A stretch of 64,000 bases of DNA from Oscillatoriaceae cyanobacterium Prado104 (GCA_025454405.1 JALOON010000076.1:1-64000), one strand, 5' to 3'; numbered from the stretch's first letter, positions 44,521 through 54,195 are shown. Notes: generated by a model from the letters alone, not told the origin. Made by a program: numbers and translations.

Positions 44521-46404
44521 TCAAAGCTTCTCAAACGCCGTCCACGTTCTACCAAACTCTTCAAGTTTTGGATTAGAACAGACAACAGTTAGATAGCTTC
44601 CTTCTGTGTGTCGTTTTAGCCGACTCATTGCAACATAAGCAGACTCGAGATCTGTATCTTCAGAAATAGCAATAACCATATAGCGAGCTTCCCATCCTTT
44701 AAAACTATGGATTGTACAAGCTTTGATTCGAGCATCACCCATAAAAAATGCCATCTTCCGGCTCTTCTTTTCTTGTTGATCTGCATCAAAGATATGGATG
44801 ACATTGAAGTTTTTTTCATTAAGAAGTGATACACAGGCTAACCCAAATTTGTGAGTTGGAAGCAAAAGAACAATATCTGGGTAAGCAATAACATTTGGAG
44901 CAGCTAAACCAGGCATTTTGAGCGCAGCACTGACGCACTCCTTCGCTATTGACTGAAAAGAGCTAAGTTGTATCCAACTAAGATGAGTAGGATATAAATC
45001 TAATTCAGATACTTGTGCTGTTGGCAAGTTAAGTTTCAAGTCAGGCAAGTATCGTTTTGCAAAGTCCCTCAAGTATTTAATAAGCGAATGAGGCATTCGG
45101 TAGCATCTTTCTAGTTGGACCCAAGGACCGCTAAAGCCTGCACCATTCATAGCATCTTCCGTCCAACTCCTAGCTCGTTCATAGAGATCTTGAGTTTCAT
45201 CGGCAACTAGTACCATTTCACCACTTGATTTTAGGACTCGTCGCAGCGTGTTCCACCAGATAGGGTTGTAGTCCTGTCCTTCATCAACCAAAATGGCATC
45301 ATATTTGGTAATTTGTGCTCCTGCGATGTCAATCGCCTGATTAGTTAACTGAACAATCTCGATTTCTAGTACTTCAGAAATATCTGGATTCCCTTGCCAA
45401 AGCCCATTGTATTCATTATTTAGACCTGCCTCACTACAGATGACTTGCTTGCACCATTCATGAAAATGGAGCCATGTAATGTAGCGATTAATCGTTTTAC
45501 CTGGGAGTGGATACCGAACTGCTAAATCTCGGAGATAATGCCATAACGTAATGTTGAATGAAACTACTAAGGTGTCTTTATGTTCAATTGATAACTGAGC
45601 GGCTCTTGCTGCCAATACCAATGATTTACCGGAGCCAGCAGCACCGCGAATACGACGATACCCAGATCTGGTGCGACTTATTGCCAGTTGCCGTTGTTTA
45701 GGATTAAGCTCTAGAGGTTGCCGCTGAGTAGCGGAAAAGTCTGGCTCAACTAACCAACCTCGCAAAGATGTAGCAAGTTCAGGCTCCATAAATTTAGAAG
45801 CGCGCCATCGACTTGCAGTAGGAAAAACAGTTTCTAGGTCATTTAACAAAAGCGCATCACACCCTGCCAGTGGGTGGTAAGGTTTGGCTTTCCCAAGGAG
45901 GTTCCGCGTTTGGTAGAAAGGAAAAAACAACTCTTCTAGAGTTTTAGTATCTGCGGTTGTTACAATCACTCCAGCAGTGATTAAAGAAAGATAGGCAGTG
46001 GATCGATCGGTGCAATTATTATTGATTTGTGGACAGTATAAATTAGCAATACTATTTTTATAGATGAGAACCTTTTCAACTGGATTATCTTTGATCCGAA
46101 AGGCCTTTCCATCTCTCGATGTCGCCCACAATTCTGGGTCATTGGATTCAGTTGATGAGTACCTTACGTAATAAGGTAGTGCCGTTAAATCCCAGTCCTT
46201 AACCTCAAAAACAGCAATGCCAACCTTCGGATTTAATAGGACGAAATCTGGACGTAAGCCATTCAGATGGGGCTGAATATAGATCTCCCAATCTTCTGAA
46301 AGATTTTGATTAAAAAACTCAAAGACTCTTTTCTCCCCTACCGTTAGAGGAGTTCTGAGGGTGTCTAGTTCATGCTCCGAAGGTGAAACAAATCGATTGG
46401 TCAT
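44521..46404 (-). CDS. NERD-domain nuclease fused to UvrD/Rep-type (SF1) helicase
   Basis: 627 residues. N-terminal NERD domain (about 18-130), a PD-(D/E)xK-like nuclease: GEKRVF, D53 in RPDFVLL, E67 and K69 in VFEVKDW. Helicase: Walker A GAAGSGKS near 257, Walker B DEGQD near 374, CYRMPHSL (motif IV region), TIHSFKGWEA near 566 (motif V) and VAMSRLKRH (motif VI). Such fusions act on DNA and are frequent in defence and mobile regions. It lies downstream of the HEPN/ATPase pair on the same strand after 500 bases of mosaic sequence. GTTAGAT four bases before its ATG and the attC-like site after its stop give it the look of a gene cassette. Confidence 0.87.
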   Translation of the reverse strand: MTNRFVSPSEHELDTLRTPLTVGEKRVFEFFNQNLSEDWEIYIQPHLNGLRPDFVLLNPKVGIAVFEVKDWDLTALPYYVRYSSTESNDPELWATSRDGKAFRIKDNPVEKVLIYKNSIANLYCPQINNNCTDRSTAYLSLITAGVIVTTADTKTLEELFFPFYQTRNLLGKAKPYHPLAGCDALLLNDLETVFPTASRWRASKFMEPELATSLRGWLVEPDFSATQRQPLELNPKQRQLAISRTRSGYRRIRGAAGSGKSLVLAARAAQLSIEHKDTLVVSFNITLWHYLRDLAVRYPLPGKTINRYITWLHFHEWCKQVICSEAGLNNEYNGLWQGNPDISEVLEIEIVQLTNQAIDIAGAQITKYDAILVDEGQDYNPIWWNTLRRVLKSSGEMVLVADETQDLYERARSWTEDAMNGAGFSGPWVQLERCYRMPHSLIKYLRDFAKRYLPDLKLNLPTAQVSELDLYPTHLSWIQLSSFQSIAKECVSAALKMPGLAAPNVIAYPDIVLLLPTHKFGLACVSLLNEKNFNVIHIFDADQQEKKSRKMAFFMGDARIKACTIHSFKGWEARYMVIAISEDTDLESAYVAMSRLKRHTEGSYLTVVCSNPKLEEFGRTWTAFEKL

Positions 46405-46408
46405 GAAA

Positions 46409-46415
46409 ATCTAAC
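46409..46415 (-). other. attC R'-like core before the helicase gene
   Basis: GTTAGAT on the minus strand fits GTTRRRY and ends four bases before the helicase ATG, where the start of a cassette would be expected. A 7-base match alone is weak. Confidence 0.3.
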
Positions 46416-46851
46416 ATTGCCCAGATGGATGTTCAACTAAATCTTATAACTGTATTGCCGTTGCGATACAATATATGATATTGCCTAAGACTACCGCAGA
46501 TCCCTCCTGTATGTCAACCTCTTCTTACTCTCCTTCAGAATCTCCATCGAAACCGCAGATTTTGGAAAGCGAATCAGTTTTTTAGGAAACTAATAATGCA
46601 GCAACCGTTTCATTTGAGGGTAATTGTAATATGGCTAGCCGGAGGTTTTATAGATTGAGCAACGCTCATCAAACTTGCTCCAAAATAGTTGACAATGTAA
46701 ATATGTGTAAATATGTATTTATTTTAACGTACAAAGAGTTAGAGAGGTGATCGCCCAATTCTCTAGCCAGGAGTTTAGAAGGTCGATTGCTGCTTGATTT
46801 TTCCTTGCTTGTTCGGGATTGATAACAGATGAGGCAACCGCCCGCACTAAC

Positions 46852-46864
46852 GCATTGTTATGCC
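46852..46864 (-). other. attC-like half site after the AAA-HEPN gene
   Basis: GGCATAACAATGC on the minus strand, 41 bases after the stop of the HEPN gene, followed by GTTAGTGCGGGCGG. Same core as the half sites at 42602 and 62985. Confidence 0.4.
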
Positions 46865-46904
46865 GCATTTAGATACCTTGCTAAGCGTAAGGCTACTCTA
46901 TAAA

Positions 46905-48428
46905 TCAAAGCTCTAAATATTTATTAATGCGTTGAAGAATCTCTTTACAATAGCCTTCAGCTATCTGTCTTTCATAATCAGAAATAACATCATCTCGATT
47001 GTGAGCAAGAGGATTTCTGACCTTCGATACCACTTGAGAACGTTGATCCCAGTAAGCTTTATCTTTACCAAAAATGGGTTGAAATATTTGCCATTCCTTC
47101 AATACTATTGCGAAAAGATCTTGCGGATAAGTAAAGTCTAGAGGGTTTTGTGATGCCCTATCACGCCAAGTTTTTATTTCTCTTTCCTGAGATTCACGAC
47201 ATTTCTGAAAAAGATTTTTTCCACTTTGTTTATCCATGCAGAGATTAGGATGGCTCTTTTCAAGCTTGCCAAACCAATCGCTACCATACTTATTTTGTAA
47301 TGTTGATGTCAGTAAAATCCTAAGATTTTTCTCTGTATCTCTCCACACACTCCATAAATCAGTTTCTCGTTCTATCAAGCTTAAAAATGAGTGGAAGTGT
47401 TCCGAAAATGCTGTATAAGTGCTTTGCTTACTCAGCCTAATAAATCCATATCTTAAAAACTCATCAACATCTGTTTGCTTAACATCAATTACTGGACCAA
47501 ATAGTATTTGTAGCAACTTTCCAAGATTTCCATCCTCTTGAAGAAGATAGACAATAGAGTCGTAGTGATTTACAAAAGATCGTTCAATTTTTTGGAAAGC
47601 AAGATTAACATTAACTTGCTGCTGCTCGCGAAACATTTCTACGATTTCATAGCCCAACATTTCCAATAGATAAGGATGCTTCCCGCAGTAAAATTCTATT
47701 TCATCGATAATTTCAACAGTGATGCACAGCCCAACTGAACTAAGACGATTGGCAAAAGCTTGAAAGTCTTCATCATCGAACATTGCTAGATAATGCTTAT
47801 GAAAAATTCCATCCAATGTAGAAATAGCCTGTGATTGTAGCTCAATTTCGCGGATAGTACGTCGTGAAGTAGTTATAAAAGTGACTCTCCACTCTGGACG
47901 ATATGACAATTCACGTAACCCTTGAAAGCCAGAGATGTCGCCTTTAAAGAGGAATCGAGCATGATCGAACTCATCTAATATGAAAAGTACACGAATATTA
48001 CTCTGACGAATCTTTTCAAAAAATCTTTGGATACGAGAGTAGCCTTCACTCCAAGAGGCTTCATCCTGTAGAGCGTGATTAGCCGCACATTGAATTGTTT
48101 CAGTCACCCAATTTAAGTCTTCCAATTCATCAATACATCTTGTGATCAAGGACTTGAAGAATATTGGAGGCTGGTCATAGGTTGCTAAGTTAATCCATAT
48201 TGGTAAGAGCCTTTTAGAAATAAGCACTGGCTTGCTTTCGATTACAGCTTTATATGTTAAGCTGCTTTTGCCAATACGAGGATCGCCAATGATTGCAAGG
48301 TTTCCTGGTTCTTGTGGACGTGTGACTCTATTTGCAATTACTCGCAAACTATCTTTACGCCCAATGAAACGATTCCCAGTGACAATATTGCCATAATCAG
48401 CAAACGGATTTTCAATCTCAAGATTCAT
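46905..48428 (-). CDS. AAA/STAND-like ATPase with C-terminal HEPN (Swt1-like) domain
   Basis: 507 residues from the ATG at 48428. Begins ENPFADYGNIV…FIGRKDSL, then Walker A GDPRIGKSS (48-56), Walker B LFILDEFDHA near 168, sensor-like TFITTSRR near 193, and a lid/winged-helix region to about 370. The C-terminus (about 380-507) is a helical domain with RNPLAH (R471, H476), the R-x4-H signature of HEPN ribonucleases/toxins, in the context seen in Swt1-like HEPN domains. Inference: the ATPase gates an RNase effector. It starts seven bases after the stop of the 1613-aa gene, whose ATPase has the same ENPYAAY lead-in, so the pair is one operon of related sensors. Confidence 0.83.
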   Translation of the reverse strand: MNLEIENPFADYGNIVTGNRFIGRKDSLRVIANRVTRPQEPGNLAIIGDPRIGKSSLTYKAVIESKPVLISKRLLPIWINLATYDQPPIFFKSLITRCIDELEDLNWVTETIQCAANHALQDEASWSEGYSRIQRFFEKIRQSNIRVLFILDEFDHARFLFKGDISGFQGLRELSYRPEWRVTFITTSRRTIREIELQSQAISTLDGIFHKHYLAMFDDEDFQAFANRLSSVGLCITVEIIDEIEFYCGKHPYLLEMLGYEIVEMFREQQQVNVNLAFQKIERSFVNHYDSIVYLLQEDGNLGKLLQILFGPVIDVKQTDVDEFLRYGFIRLSKQSTYTAFSEHFHSFLSLIERETDLWSVWRDTEKNLRILLTSTLQNKYGSDWFGKLEKSHPNLCMDKQSGKNLFQKCRESQEREIKTWRDRASQNPLDFTYPQDLFAIVLKEWQIFQPIFGKDKAYWDQRSQVVSKVRNPLAHNRDDVISDYERQIAEGYCKEILQRINKYLEL

Positions 48429-48435
48429 GACATTC

Positions 48436-51400
48436 CTATTGTGGATGGGCAATTAACCATTCCTTAAACAACTCAACTCGCATACGGTAATAGTTTTCTT
48501 GTTCTTGTCTTATTACTTCTCGATTTTCGAGGTCTCTTAAAATCTCATCAATAGGTATCTGGGTTTCACATACAATGCTATGACGACTACATGCGCCAGT
48601 GCGACTATTTTCAGCTATGGACGCTAAAACTTTCCTGGCATCTTCATCTGAGATAGCATCTGCTGAAGTATCTCCAGAACTAATTAAATTATCAAACTTA
48701 TCAATACTTAAAGCATTAACCCCTTGAATTAACTCGAATTTGACTTGCTCAACATCTGACTTTGTAACTAGCTTCGCTCGCTTACGATTCATATACTCAA
48801 CTAAGCGGTTACAAAGAATCTGAATATAAAATGGACTTCCAGCAGTTAACTCAACAATTCTATCGATAGCTTTCTCCACATAACGACTCTTTCCCTGCTT
48901 ACCACCAATCCGAATTGGTTCATCAATCAGTTTAATAGCATCTTCATTTTTAAGATAACTAACTCGTTCATCCTGAATAATTCCAAATTCATTAGGGAAT
49001 CTCTGCTTGAATTTTGGCATAACATCCTGCCCCACAAGTACGGCACTAAAAAAGTTTTCTTGTAGTAATGCTTTCCAATTTCTCATGAATTCTTCAGGAA
49101 CTTTACCACTCAAAATTTGACTATAAATGTAAGAAAATTCGTCTATCAAAAGTACGACTCTGACCTTCTTCCAATCATCTGCTTTAGCTATATTTCTTTT
49201 GAATCGCTCAAAAATATCCTTAAAGAGAGTTAATGTGCTAGGATGTTTATAAAATTCATAATCAGTCGGAAAATTTATAGATACTAACCCATAGCCCTCA
49301 TCTAATTTATCTTCAATAGCATACTCAAGTTTTTTGATAATGCTCCACAAAATTTGGTATAACAAAGGCGTAGAAGAATATTCATCTAATATTGAGCCTA
49401 TATTCCCTATATCTAAAATAAGTAAATTCTTATCCTGTTGCAGTTCAAGTTTAAGATGATGAAGGATGGAAGATTTTCCAGAACGTTTTTGTCCAAATAT
49501 AACTAAGCACTTGTTTTGAGAATGAGAATTCTGGATGGTGCGAGCAGTATTACTAATTAGCTCATTACGTCCATAAAACATATCCTTATTTTCAACAATA
49601 GCTGATTCAGCATAGGCAGCGTAAGGGTTTTCAATTTCTTCAAACTGCTCTTCAGAATAGAGACGAATGGAGAAATTGGCTATTTGTGTTTGAACTATAT
49701 TTTCTGCACGTGTCCGATACTGAGCATAAATCGGTAAAGAAAATGTCTCTGATTTTACTGCCTCTTCAGTTAATCGTATAGGTATAGTTAAAATATCTTG
49801 AGAACCCCCGCGTAAAGGGCAATCCAGCATAATCTCATTACGAGTAACTGTGAAAAATTCATTATCTTCTTCCACAATTAGTTCTAATGATTCCGCTGGG
49901 CTACAACCCATTCTATTTTCAACAACAATTTGCACTTCTATAATTTGATTTGCATCATGTGAATATGAATCAAACCCTTCAGCTAAACGAAGTGTCAATT
50001 GGGGTACGGAACTTTCATATATTTCTTGAAGTTTTATATTTGCCTTATTTTGAAGTGACTCAAGAATAGGGTAGATGCTCTCAACAGAAAATTTTGTTGG
50101 TCCATTTTCAATTTCTTTCAACAGATTTCTGCAACGAGTATCTATCTGATCGCAATAACGTTCCTTTTCCTCAAAAGTACTTTGCTTACACAAATCGTAT
50201 GCAATCTCTAACACTTTTTGCAATTCTCTAATGCGCTGCTGATCGATATTAAATAAGAGATTTGCTTCTATTCCTTTTATCCTTGTGATTCTATCCTCTA
50301 AGGAGGATATCGTAAGATCTGCCTTAGCAATAAAGCTCATTTCCGTAGAGATGTTGCGCGTCTCTTCAGATTTTTTGCGCTGCAACTCCTTCCACTTCTG
50401 TAGAAAGTCATCACGATCGATCGCACCGCTCCTCGCTAGTTCAAGCTTATTCTCTAAATATTCAAGAGCTATAGCTTGAAAAGTAGCCTTTGCATATAAT
50501 CTAGTTAAGATACGATTTGCAGCAAACTTACTTCTATTAATTAGATAGGCAACTACATCAAATAGCTGCTCTCGATTTGGATGTCTATTTAATATATCTT
50601 CTAAAGTTTCATCGATCGAAGGAATTTTATTGCTGGTAGGAATGTTGATATGACCAAGTGTTGATGCTAAAAATCTAATAATTGAATTTATTGCATCCTG
50701 CTCATCTCGACCAGTACTTCTATACCCATCATATACGCTCAAAGCCTCACAATAACAATCACGCGCAATATCCAATGAGCTATTTTCTATAACGGCTGCA
50801 TCACCTCTTGAAGCAAAACTACGGCAAAGATACTTATGGAATTGGTTTGGATCATCCCATTCCTCAATTAGAGAAATAATTTTAGCTGCTGATAAATAGT
50901 AGCCGGATCTCTCTCTAGGTCGATAGGTTCTGGATTCTGTTGCAAGCTTCTCTAATTTATCAACATCTGAGCGATCAAATTTCTGCTCTTGCAAGCGAAC
51001 AGGAGGCACACCCTGAAACTCACATTTTTCTAGGAAAAATTTTGTAAATTCACTAACTTCATTTGAGAAGCCAGACAAAAAGGTTTCTACAAGAATTTCA
51101 TCAACCTGAGCAGCCTGACCAATTTTCTTTGCTTCTGTTATGGCTGCCAATAACTCAGCAGCTTGTGTGTCCGCTGAATGTGCCAAAATCTTGTTCAAAA
51201 TTGCTTCAGCACCATCATAATGCTCCTGTTTAATTAAGCAGAAAGCAATATTGATTTGAGTATTTTCTACCCCTAATTTTTCAATAGCCCTGAATTCCGA
51301 TTCAGCACTTTGATAATCGCCTTGCTTTAAATAGCAGCTAGCAATTGACCTTAAAAACTGGGTTTTTATTTCCTTGTTAGAAGAATTTGCAGCTTTTCGT

Positions 51401-53277
51401 TTTAGCAAATCAATCGCTTTTTCGTATTGATTTGCTTTCTGATAGATATTAATTAACAAGTTATCTACAGTTTGAGGATTCGTGATCTTGTTGCGATTTT
51501 GGTCTAACAGTTTAATAGCTTCTTCTGTTTGACCGATTTGAACTAAAAGCTGTGCCAAGTCTTTAATAGCGCTCTCTACATTATCCCCCTGTTTAATCGC
51601 TAATCGAAGTAATTGAGCCGCTCTTTCAGGATCTCGTTCTATAAGCTGGATACGTTTAGCCCGAGCATATGTATTGGTTCCCCTAGGAACACCTATCGCG
51701 CGAGCGTATTCCCGCCATTTCTCATGAAATTGTTGAGCCTTTGGATAATCTACATTGATAGCTAGTACTTTTCTAATCTGAGAAATTGCTTTTGCATATT
51801 CACCATCATTTGCATACTGAGTTGCCAAACTAAATAATTCATTAATAGTTCTATGTAGCGAAATTCCAATTGCTAAAGGACCTTTTGATCCTTGTGCAGA
51901 CTCAAATATTACCGGTATCCTTTCAGATACTTGTATTTTGTTGATTCTGCTGTGCAATTCTTCATCAATCACAGCACTTCTATGGAAGAAGTATTCCACA
52001 CCATCTGATCCACGAATGAATCCAAAACTACGTTGAGGAGTATATATGTAGATATGGCCACGAGGTTGATTCACCAGAGTATCATCACTTTGAGTCTTAT
52101 TCTTATTACTGGTAGAGCTAAAGTCTCGTAGCACTTTTTGATAGGCATCGCTTAACTCTCCAGAAAAGTACTTAAGTCCTTCCTGAACTAGCAATTTCAA
52201 AGATGAATCCTGTGACCATTGGCGTACTAAATCTGTAGCTAAGTCAATCCTGTCTGTTAACTTCAGTAGATATATTTCCGTTTCGAGTAAGATTTGATAT
52301 TCAATTTCAGATAGTTCATGTTCATTGCTTCCAGCGATTAGTTGCAACAAAGAAAAATCACCTGATGATCTTAGAATGCCAACATATACATACCAAGCAT
52401 TTTGGTTTTGTTCGGAATACAAACCTGCTTTTATAAAGAATTGGCTCAATGCATAACAAGCCAAGCTATCATCACCAACTTCTCTCGCAGTAACAGCCAG
52501 ATTATACCAGTCTTCTTTTCTCTTGGAGAGAATTGCGGATTTGGTATAATGCTTAAGAGCTTCTTTCTTATTTCCTGAAATTAACTCTAGAAAACCCAAG
52601 TGATTTTTTATGCTTGGTGAGGCATTAAACCACTCATTTAAAAGCTTGAAATCTAATGCTATGGCAGGTAATCTACCAAATTTAATTCCTAACTCATTAT
52701 TTTTAATAGCATTTTCATATTTATTTTTTGCTCTTATCCATATTTTATTAGCTTCTTGCTGTCGATTACCTTTTAATTCTTCTTTAGGGAACTCAAAACT
52801 AGGAGAAAATAAGTCAATTTTTGACATTTTAATACTTGCATCAAAACGTGCCTCAATCTCAACTAATCTTTTAAATATTTCTGGATTAAAATTATTTAAT
52901 GGAGATGTTATAGTTGATACTCTGGCATTCTTATCATCTATATTTGAATCTTCTTGATTGGAATTAAAACTTTTTACTTCAGCAGTCTCCAAATTTTTAG
53001 AAGCTTCATCCTTTAGCTCTTGCTCTTGTCTTGTGGAGACTTCAGAGACATGTGAATCGCAGGGAACTGCACCCTTTAGCTCCTGCTCTTCTCCACTAGG
53101 TACTTCCCAAAAATCTATTCTTTCTATAGGTAGTTTAGAAATGCCTGTTTCAGTTTCAATTGCAACATGATCGCGACCTATTTCGGTAAGTATCCCTGAA
53201 ATCTCGCGTCCACTAGTTAGAATAAATTTTACTTTGCCACCAAGAGGTACTTGCTGCTGTATTAGCTGTGAAAGCAT
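48436..53277 (-). CDS. Giant Sm-like / cold-shock-like / TPR / AAA-ATPase protein
   Basis: 1613 residues, ATG at 53277. Order: Sm-like beta barrel (1-65, VKFILTSGREISGILTEIG); disordered linker (70-130); helical repeats (150-390); a cold-shock/OB-like domain about 404-470 (SFGFIRGSDGVEYFFHRSAV); TPRs about 475-760 (LATQYANDGEYAKAISQIRK, IASCYLKQGDYQSAESEFR); helical region and coiled coil to about 1100; beta-sandwich about 1110-1210; AAA ATPase about 1225-1500 with ENPYAAYAES, Walker A GQKRSGKSS near 1262 and Walker B VVLLIDEFSYIY near 1374; winged helix at the end. Two putative RNA-binding modules on an ATPase suggest a sensor of RNA or translation state. No nuclease motif seen. First gene of an operon with the HEPN ATPase. 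Confidence 0.82.
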   Translation of the reverse strand: MLSQLIQQQVPLGGKVKFILTSGREISGILTEIGRDHVAIETETGISKLPIERIDFWEVPSGEEQELKGAVPCDSHVSEVSTRQEQELKDEASKNLETAEVKSFNSNQEDSNIDDKNARVSTITSPLNNFNPEIFKRLVEIEARFDASIKMSKIDLFSPSFEFPKEELKGNRQQEANKIWIRAKNKYENAIKNNELGIKFGRLPAIALDFKLLNEWFNASPSIKNHLGFLELISGNKKEALKHYTKSAILSKRKEDWYNLAVTAREVGDDSLACYALSQFFIKAGLYSEQNQNAWYVYVGILRSSGDFSLLQLIAGSNEHELSEIEYQILLETEIYLLKLTDRIDLATDLVRQWSQDSSLKLLVQEGLKYFSGELSDAYQKVLRDFSSTSNKNKTQSDDTLVNQPRGHIYIYTPQRSFGFIRGSDGVEYFFHRSAVIDEELHSRINKIQVSERIPVIFESAQGSKGPLAIGISLHRTINELFSLATQYANDGEYAKAISQIRKVLAINVDYPKAQQFHEKWREYARAIGVPRGTNTYARAKRIQLIERDPERAAQLLRLAIKQGDNVESAIKDLAQLLVQIGQTEEAIKLLDQNRNKITNPQTVDNLLINIYQKANQYEKAIDLLKRKAANSSNKEIKTQFLRSIASCYLKQGDYQSAESEFRAIEKLGVENTQINIAFCLIKQEHYDGAEAILNKILAHSADTQAAELLAAITEAKKIGQAAQVDEILVETFLSGFSNEVSEFTKFFLEKCEFQGVPPVRLQEQKFDRSDVDKLEKLATESRTYRPRERSGYYLSAAKIISLIEEWDDPNQFHKYLCRSFASRGDAAVIENSSLDIARDCYCEALSVYDGYRSTGRDEQDAINSIIRFLASTLGHINIPTSNKIPSIDETLEDILNRHPNREQLFDVVAYLINRSKFAANRILTRLYAKATFQAIALEYLENKLELARSGAIDRDDFLQKWKELQRKKSEETRNISTEMSFIAKADLTISSLEDRITRIKGIEANLLFNIDQQRIRELQKVLEIAYDLCKQSTFEEKERYCDQIDTRCRNLLKEIENGPTKFSVESIYPILESLQNKANIKLQEIYESSVPQLTLRLAEGFDSYSHDANQIIEVQIVVENRMGCSPAESLELIVEEDNEFFTVTRNEIMLDCPLRGGSQDILTIPIRLTEEAVKSETFSLPIYAQYRTRAENIVQTQIANFSIRLYSEEQFEEIENPYAAYAESAIVENKDMFYGRNELISNTARTIQNSHSQNKCLVIFGQKRSGKSSILHHLKLELQQDKNLLILDIGNIGSILDEYSSTPLLYQILWSIIKKLEYAIEDKLDEGYGLVSINFPTDYEFYKHPSTLTLFKDIFERFKRNIAKADDWKKVRVVLLIDEFSYIYSQILSGKVPEEFMRNWKALLQENFFSAVLVGQDVMPKFKQRFPNEFGIIQDERVSYLKNEDAIKLIDEPIRIGGKQGKSRYVEKAIDRIVELTAGSPFYIQILCNRLVEYMNRKRAKLVTKSDVEQVKFELIQGVNALSIDKFDNLISSGDTSADAISDEDARKVLASIAENSRTGACSRHSIVCETQIPIDEILRDLENREVIRQEQENYYRMRVELFKEWLIAHPQ

Positions 53278-53377
53278 TGTGAATAAAAGATTTAATTTAT
53301 ATGGCTATGTACAACCAGTGCCTGATATTGCCTAAGATTACCGCAGATCGCTCCTGTATGTCAACCTCTTCTTACTC

Positions 53378-53722
53378 TCATTCAGAATCTCCTTTTCTCG
53401 ATCTAGTTCGGCTGGCAAGGGTTCCCAATTGCTCATACTCGATCGAACCACTCCAACCACCGAACCAGCAAGGCATATCCACACCCAAATACATGAGATT
53501 GGCGTAAGTGACCGCCCGAATTTCTACAATTATCTCGCCCTTCAATTCTAGCTCAGGGCGACCGGTGCGACTCGCAAGCAGATATAGCTCAACCTGTTGA
53601 TGAAGCCAGTCCCTAGCGCTTTCTGTATCCAGAGCTAATCCATCCAAACTGAGGAGTTCCCCATAGATTTCGAGCGCCATCGTCTGGTTTGTTGCTACAT
53701 CTAAATGCAGCAACCGTTTCAT
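53378..53722 (-). CDS. Hypothetical protein, possibly chimeric
   Basis: 114 residues. The front (MKRLLHLDVATNQTMALEIY … LELKGEIIVEIRAVTYANLM) looks like a real small protein with repeated Glu-rich strands. The last 30 codons lie in the 55-base block shared with 43628-43682, read there in another frame, so the C-terminus was probably replaced by a rearrangement. Its start overlaps the end of the dead DUF2283 gene. Expression uncertain. Confidence 0.45.
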   Translation of the reverse strand: MKRLLHLDVATNQTMALEIYGELLSLDGLALDTESARDWLHQQVELYLLASRTGRPELELKGEIIVEIRAVTYANLMYLGVDMPCWFGGWSGSIEYEQLGTLASRTRSRKGDSE

Positions 53723-53885
53723 TGGACATAAAACGCCGAAAATCTAGGATTTCAACTAGAACGAGTTTGGCGTCCCGAGAATAATGTAAAATGACTTATC
53801 CTTCGTCTTCAGCATAGGCAATTGGCTCATGGGAAATTTCAATTAATAGAGCACCAACATCTTGGCTATAGCTAATCTTTTTCAT
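53720..53885 (-). pseudogene. DUF2283 family gene with nonsense codon
   Basis: ATG at 53885 with AGGAGG upstream. Reads MKKISYSQDVGALLIEISHE then PIAYAEDEG, a TAA (53796-53798) where CAA is expected, and in the same frame VILHYSRDAKLVLVEILDF. This is the DUF2283 pattern, usually the partner of DUF4258. A single change killed it. Confidence 0.72.
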
Positions 53886-54132
53886 ATCTAGACCTCCTGC
53901 CGGGATAAAGGGTGATGATTAAGATGAAAATATTGAATTCTCGGTAAACAACTCGAAGCACTAAATTTTCATCTCAACGCCTCTGTGCGATCGGTTTATC
54001 ATCTTCTCCGGTTTCTAGCCGATCGGGCGATCGTACTGTCTCTATTACAAGATTGCGATTGATGGGAATTTAATGACTGGCTAAAATTTCCATTTTTAAT
54101 TGAACACGATCGCTAAAACGAATTTCTTTCAT
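53886..54132 (-). pseudogene. DUF4258 family gene with two nonsense codons
   Basis: ATG at 54132: MKEIRFSDRVQLKMEILASH, stop, IPINRNLVIETVRSPDRLET … IAQRR, stop, DENLVLRVVYREFN … TLYPGRR. Matches the DUF4258 (RelE-like fold, toxin-like) family. It directly precedes the DUF2283 gene, the common gene order for this pair. A second, more decayed copy is at 54941-55162. Confidence 0.72.
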
Positions 54133-54195
54133 TTCATATTAGGGGGCGATCGGACAATCGATATTTATCATTGCTGAAGAAATTGGCGATCGCAT

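Larger units (their letters stand above)
46405..46904. other. Mosaic spacer made of copied fragments
   Basis: 46473-46552 matches 53315-53392 (GATATTGCCTAAGA, TGTATGTCAACCTCTTCTTA); 46548-46575 resembles 43836-43865; 46592-46610 (AATGCAGCAACCGTTTCAT) matches 53705-53722; 46616-46757 matches 43985-44116. It is built from pieces of the hypothetical genes at 43646 and 53378. No intact gene. Confidence 0.75.
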
